A DNA stretch of 64,000 nt from Burkholderia sp. Ax-1719 (GTDB taxonomy: Bacteria > Pseudomonadota > Gammaproteobacteria > Burkholderiales > Burkholderiaceae). A program made the translations under genes and the position numbers. Below are positions 61,884-64,000 of the stretch, one piece after another. The stretch lies in contig NZ_VWWJ01000007.1 in assembly GCF_011753055.1 (NCBI RefSeq), positions 248,001 through 312,000 on the forward strand, read 5' to 3'. Each line of letters begins with the position of its first letter. Position 1 is the stretch's first letter. Under the pieces are notes generated by a model, which was not told the origin of the DNA, made no database searches, and saw only the letters and a program-made list of their open reading frames with translations.

Positions 61884-61923
61884 ACGGTGTCCCCTCGTCA
61901 TCAAGACGGGCGGACGCCGTTTG
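61884..61923 (+). terminator. Leader terminator-like hairpin of cobA, with a mutually exclusive antiterminator
   Basis: ACGGTGTCC (61884-61892) pairs with GGACGCCGT (61912-61920), with an inner 6-bp stem CTCGTC/GACGGG (one G-U pair). The following TTTGCATTTG is a poor U-tract. ACACCG (61854-61859) can instead pair with CGGTGT (61885-61890), which would break this stem. The left arm resembles the nirB-leader arm. Confidence 0.55.
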
Positions 61924-61967
61924 CATTTGAAGCGCACCATAGAGGAAGCGCAGTCAGAGGACGCAAC

Positions 61968-62777
61968 ATGAATGACACGACGAACGCGACGATGAACGCA
62001 ACAACCGGCACGGTCACGCTGTTGAGCGCAGGCCCAGGCGACCTCGATCTCCTCACGCTCAAAGCCGCGAAAGCGCTAGCACGCGCGCAGATCGTGCTGC
62101 TCGACGATCTGGTCAATCCCGGGATCGCCACGCTGGCGCCGCAGGCGCGCATCATCCGGGTCGGCAAACGCGGCGGTTGCCGCTCGACGCCGCAGGCTTT
62201 TATCGAGCGACTGATGGTGCGCTATGCACGCAAGGGCCACGACGTGGTGCGTGTGAAGGGCGGCGATGCACTCCTGTTCGGCCGAGCGGGCGAAGAACTC
62301 GCGGCGCTGCATCGCGCGGGCGTGCCGTTTGAAATCATCAATGGCGTGTCGTCGGCATTTGCGGCGGCGGCCGGTTTGGGCGTGTCGCTCACGCATCGCG
62401 ACCATTGCCAGGGCGTGATCTTTGTAACCGCGCATTTGCGCGACCATAGCGAGCCGGACTGGCAGGCACTGGCGGCCACGCGCATGACGCTCGCGATCTA
62501 TATGGGGATGAGCCGTATCGAAGGGCTTTGCGCGACGCTTGCACAGACGCTTGCCGCAACAACGCCCGCTGCGGTGGTGCAATGGGCGGGCAACGCCCGG
62601 GAGCACCGCGTGATGGGCACGCTCGGCACGATCGCGGAACTGGCGCAGGCTGCGGGACTCGGCAGCCCCGCGATCATTCTGGTGGGCGATGCGATCGGCG
62701 AGGCCATATCGCAAGCCGGACTATTCAGCGCGTTCGATGCGCACGCAACGACCTTGCCGCAACTGCGCCGCGCGTAA
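61968..62777 (+). CDS. cobA: Uroporphyrinogen-III C-methyltransferase
   Basis: A 269-residue SUMT: TVTLLSAGPGDLDLLTLKAAK, VRVKGGDALLFGRAGEE and GVSSAFAAAAGLGVSLTHRD are the signature blocks. It adds two methyl groups to uroporphyrinogen III to give precorrin-2, the siroheme precursor needed by NirB. It has only the methyltransferase domain; the CysG dehydrogenase/ferrochelatase half must be encoded elsewhere. GAGG precedes ATG 61968. Confidence 0.92.
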   Translation: MNDTTNATMNATTGTVTLLSAGPGDLDLLTLKAAKALARAQIVLLDDLVNPGIATLAPQARIIRVGKRGGCRSTPQAFIERLMVRYARKGHDVVRVKGGDALLFGRAGEELAALHRAGVPFEIINGVSSAFAAAAGLGVSLTHRDHCQGVIFVTAHLRDHSEPDWQALAATRMTLAIYMGMSRIEGLCATLAQTLAATTPAAVVQWAGNAREHRVMGTLGTIAELAQAAGLGSPAIILVGDAIGEAISQAGLFSAFDAHATTLPQLRRA

Positions 62778-62778
62778 A

Positions 62779-62806
62779 GGTAACTAGCGCAGGGTAACTA
62801 GCGCAG
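62779..62806. repeat. Tandem 14-bp duplication
   Basis: GGTAACTAGCGCAG occurs twice in direct tandem. The second copy includes the stop codon of the glycosyltransferase gene, the first lies just beyond it, so it probably arose by slippage without functional effect. Confidence 0.8.
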
Positions 62807-63574
62807 CACCTTCTTCGCCATCAGCAAGGGCAGCCGCACGCCAAATCCCGCCACCAGGCGCAGATGCATCCACGACAGCAGCAGATTGTCGCGCGCATAG
62901 TTGAAGTGCGAGACGCCGCCTTCATGCGCGCCGAAGTAGCGCACGGGCGCCTCGATCTGGATCGGCCTCACGCCAGCCCAGCACAGACGCACGGCGGCTT
63001 CGGGATCGAAGTCGAAGCGGCGCATCCACGACTGGCGCTCCATGATGGTCACGAGCGGCGTGATCGGATAGACGCGAAAACCGTACAGCGAATCGCCGAT
63101 ACCGGCCCACAGGGTCTCGAAATCAGCGAAAAAGTTGGAGAGGCGGCGACCCTGCACACGCAGTTGCGGCGCGCTTGCGTCGAACTTCGGCACGCCCAGC
63201 ACCATCGCCTCGGGGTCGGCCTGGGACGCCGCCATGAAACGCGGGATCAGCCCCGCCGGATGCTGGCCGTCCGAATCCATCGTCAGCACGTGCGTGAACC
63301 CGCGCGCGGCGGCCGCCTGCATGCCCGCCAGCACCGCGCTGCCCTTGCCGCGATTGGTGGGCAGCACGATCACGTGCAGGCCCGGGTCGGCGGCGGCCAT
63401 TGCCTGCAGGCGCTCGGCGCTGCCGTCGGTGCTGCCGTCCACCACGACCCAGACCGGGTTCCATTGCGCGCGCGCGCCGCGCACGGTTTCCTCGACCTTC
63501 ACGCCCGGGTTGTAGCTCGGGATCAGGACGAGATGCGTGGTGGAGGCAGTGGGCGTGGACATGGCGGAAGACAT
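62798..63574 (-). CDS. Glycosyltransferase family 2 (dolichol-phosphate mannosyltransferase-like)
   Basis: A GT-A glycosyltransferase of about 258 residues from the ATG at 63574. LVLIPSYNPG opens the nucleotide-binding fold, VVVDGSTDGSAE and LPTNRGKGSAVLAGMQ follow, and LTMDSDGQHP is the metal-binding DxD. An in-frame TTG (63655) would add a Ser/His-rich N-terminus of 27 residues; the start is uncertain. It lies downstream of a FabG-like gene on the same strand. In aryl polyene clusters a GT2 is encoded with FabG-type reductases, which suggests that context. Confidence 0.8.
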   Translation of the reverse strand: MSSAMSTPTASTTHLVLIPSYNPGVKVEETVRGARAQWNPVWVVVDGSTDGSAERLQAMAAADPGLHVIVLPTNRGKGSAVLAGMQAAAARGFTHVLTMDSDGQHPAGLIPRFMAASQADPEAMVLGVPKFDASAPQLRVQGRRLSNFFADFETLWAGIGDSLYGFRVYPITPLVTIMERQSWMRRFDFDPEAAVRLCWAGVRPIQIEAPVRYFGAHEGGVSHFNYARDNLLLSWMHLRLVAGFGVRLPLLMAKKVLR

Positions 63575-63662
63575 ACTGACAAAGTTTGATGACACGACGC
63601 GGCTGGCGTGGCTGCTGTGGCTGGCGTGGCTTAAATCCGGCGAGTTCAGCGACAAATCCGCT

Positions 63663-64000
63663 TCAGGCCAGCCCGCCGTTGATCGACAGCACCTGGCCCG
63701 TCACATAGGCGGCCGCATCCGACACGAGGTAGGCGACCATGCCGGCCACTTCCTCGGGCTGACCGGCGCGCTGCGCAGGCACCAGCTGCTTGATGCGCTC
63801 GGCGGGAAAGGCGTCCTGCACCATCGGCGAAGCGATGATGCCGGGCGCGATCGCATTCACGGTGATGCCGCGCGAAGCGACTTCGAGCGACAGCGCTTTG
63901 GTCGCGCCGATCAAGCCGGCCTTGGCCGCCGAATAATTGACCTGCCCGCGATTGCCCATCACGCCCGCCAGCGAGGCGATATTGACGATGCGCCCGCGCC
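63663..64000 (-). CDS. 3-oxoacyl-ACP reductase (FabG-like), C-terminal part
   Basis: The last ~112 residues of an SDR: RIVNIASLAG contains the catalytic Ser region, YSAAKAGLIGATKALSLE has the Tyr-x3-Lys pair, and the family C-terminus YVTGQVLSINGG is present. The gene is truncated by the right edge. It ends before the GT2 gene on the same strand. Probable role: keto reduction in aryl polyene or fatty-acid assembly. Confidence 0.85.
   Translation of the reverse strand, partial: RGRIVNIASLAGVMGNRGQVNYSAAKAGLIGATKALSLEVASRGITVNAIAPGIIASPMVQDAFPAERIKQLVPAQRAGQPEEVAGMVAYLVSDAAAYVTGQVLSINGGLA

Larger units (their letters stand above)
61420..61967. other. Divergent nirB/cobA control region with two leader-attenuation modules
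   Basis: 548 bp between nirB (leftward) and cobA (rightward). It holds, in order outward from the centre, an NtrC-like site, two -24/-12 promoters, two hexaloop hairpins and two terminator hairpins (entries below). A short frame of about 90 codons on the minus strand has no coding character. Confidence 0.8.

Noticed and set aside
61657..61926. An 89-codon minus-strand frame in the nirB/cobA region, considered as a leader peptide gene
   Set aside because: It lies upstream of the predicted nirB transcription start and overlaps the cobA leader; no ribosome-binding site or coding pattern.
62779..62806. The tandem 14-bp repeat considered as an insertion-sequence target duplication
   Set aside because: The copies are directly adjacent with nothing between them; replication slippage explains them better.
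1..64000. CRISPR arrays, tRNA or rRNA genes, transposases and prophage genes
   Set aside because: No regularly spaced repeats, tRNA-like cloverleaf, rRNA sequence, DDE transposase or phage structural gene was recognised anywhere in the window.

Overview
The window is high-GC DNA with tightly packed, often translationally coupled genes. The monomeric NADP isocitrate dehydrogenase, the LysR-rich catabolic islands, the nitrate reductase-flavoprotein fusion and a probable aryl-polyene-type edge all suggest a Burkholderiaceae bacterium of the Paraburkholderia/Caballeronia kind. This is an inference from gene content; no rRNA, tRNA, CRISPR array or insertion sequence was seen.

Layout. 1-5.9 kb: a hydroquinone ring-cleavage module (semialdehyde dehydrogenase cut by the window edge, two-subunit hydroquinone 1,2-dioxygenase, LysR regulator), a lipoprotein hydrolase and an MFS permease; the dioxygenase and permease share an operator-like sequence. 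6.2-9.5 kb: a small membrane peptide, then a zinc-limitation locus in which a gamma-carbonic-anhydrase-like protein and a COG0523 metallochaperone diverge from a histidine-tailed DMT transporter around a perfect 20-bp Zur-type palindrome. 10.4-17.3 kb: a tightly coupled six-gene operon (PduX-like GHMP kinase, PLP enzyme, ATP-grasp/argininosuccinate-lyase fusion, formyltransferase, LysE exporter, DTD2/GEK1-like D-aminoacyl-tRNA deacylase) that looks like an undescribed pathway for a small amino-acid-derived product with export and self-protection. This is the best candidate for a new system.

17.3-25.6 kb: an AraC regulator; an MFS, CoA-transferase and HMG-CoA-lyase-like catabolic operon with a divergent LysR; an orphan sugar-type binding protein and a purine nucleoside permease-like lipoprotein. 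25.7-38.6 kb: a complete quinohemoprotein amine dehydrogenase locus. Structural and maturation genes qhpA-D-C-B run leftward. An aldehyde dehydrogenase, a HiPIP, a sigma-54 activator and qhpF-E-G run rightward. The divergent promoter region has two outward-facing -24/-12 promoters around a central GTCTC/GAGAC inverted repeat. Amines would be oxidised in the periplasm to aldehydes, which the dehydrogenase converts to acids; QhpD, E, F and G build the cross-linked gamma subunit.

38.9-54.2 kb: an alpha/beta hydrolase, icd, an SDR plus three-subunit GMC/cytochrome c dehydrogenase operon, a large autotransporter, a GNAT, an SRPBCC protein with divergent LysR, and a GAF-GGDEF diguanylate cyclase. 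54.3-62.8 kb: assimilatory nitrate/nitrite reduction (nirB-nirD-nasA, leftward) divergent from the siroheme methyltransferase gene cobA. The roughly 550-bp intergenic region holds an NtrC-like site, two outward -24/-12 promoters, and in each leader an ANTAR-type hexaloop hairpin followed by a terminator. 62.8-64 kb: a glycosyltransferase and a truncated FabG-type reductase, probably the edge of an aryl polyene cluster.
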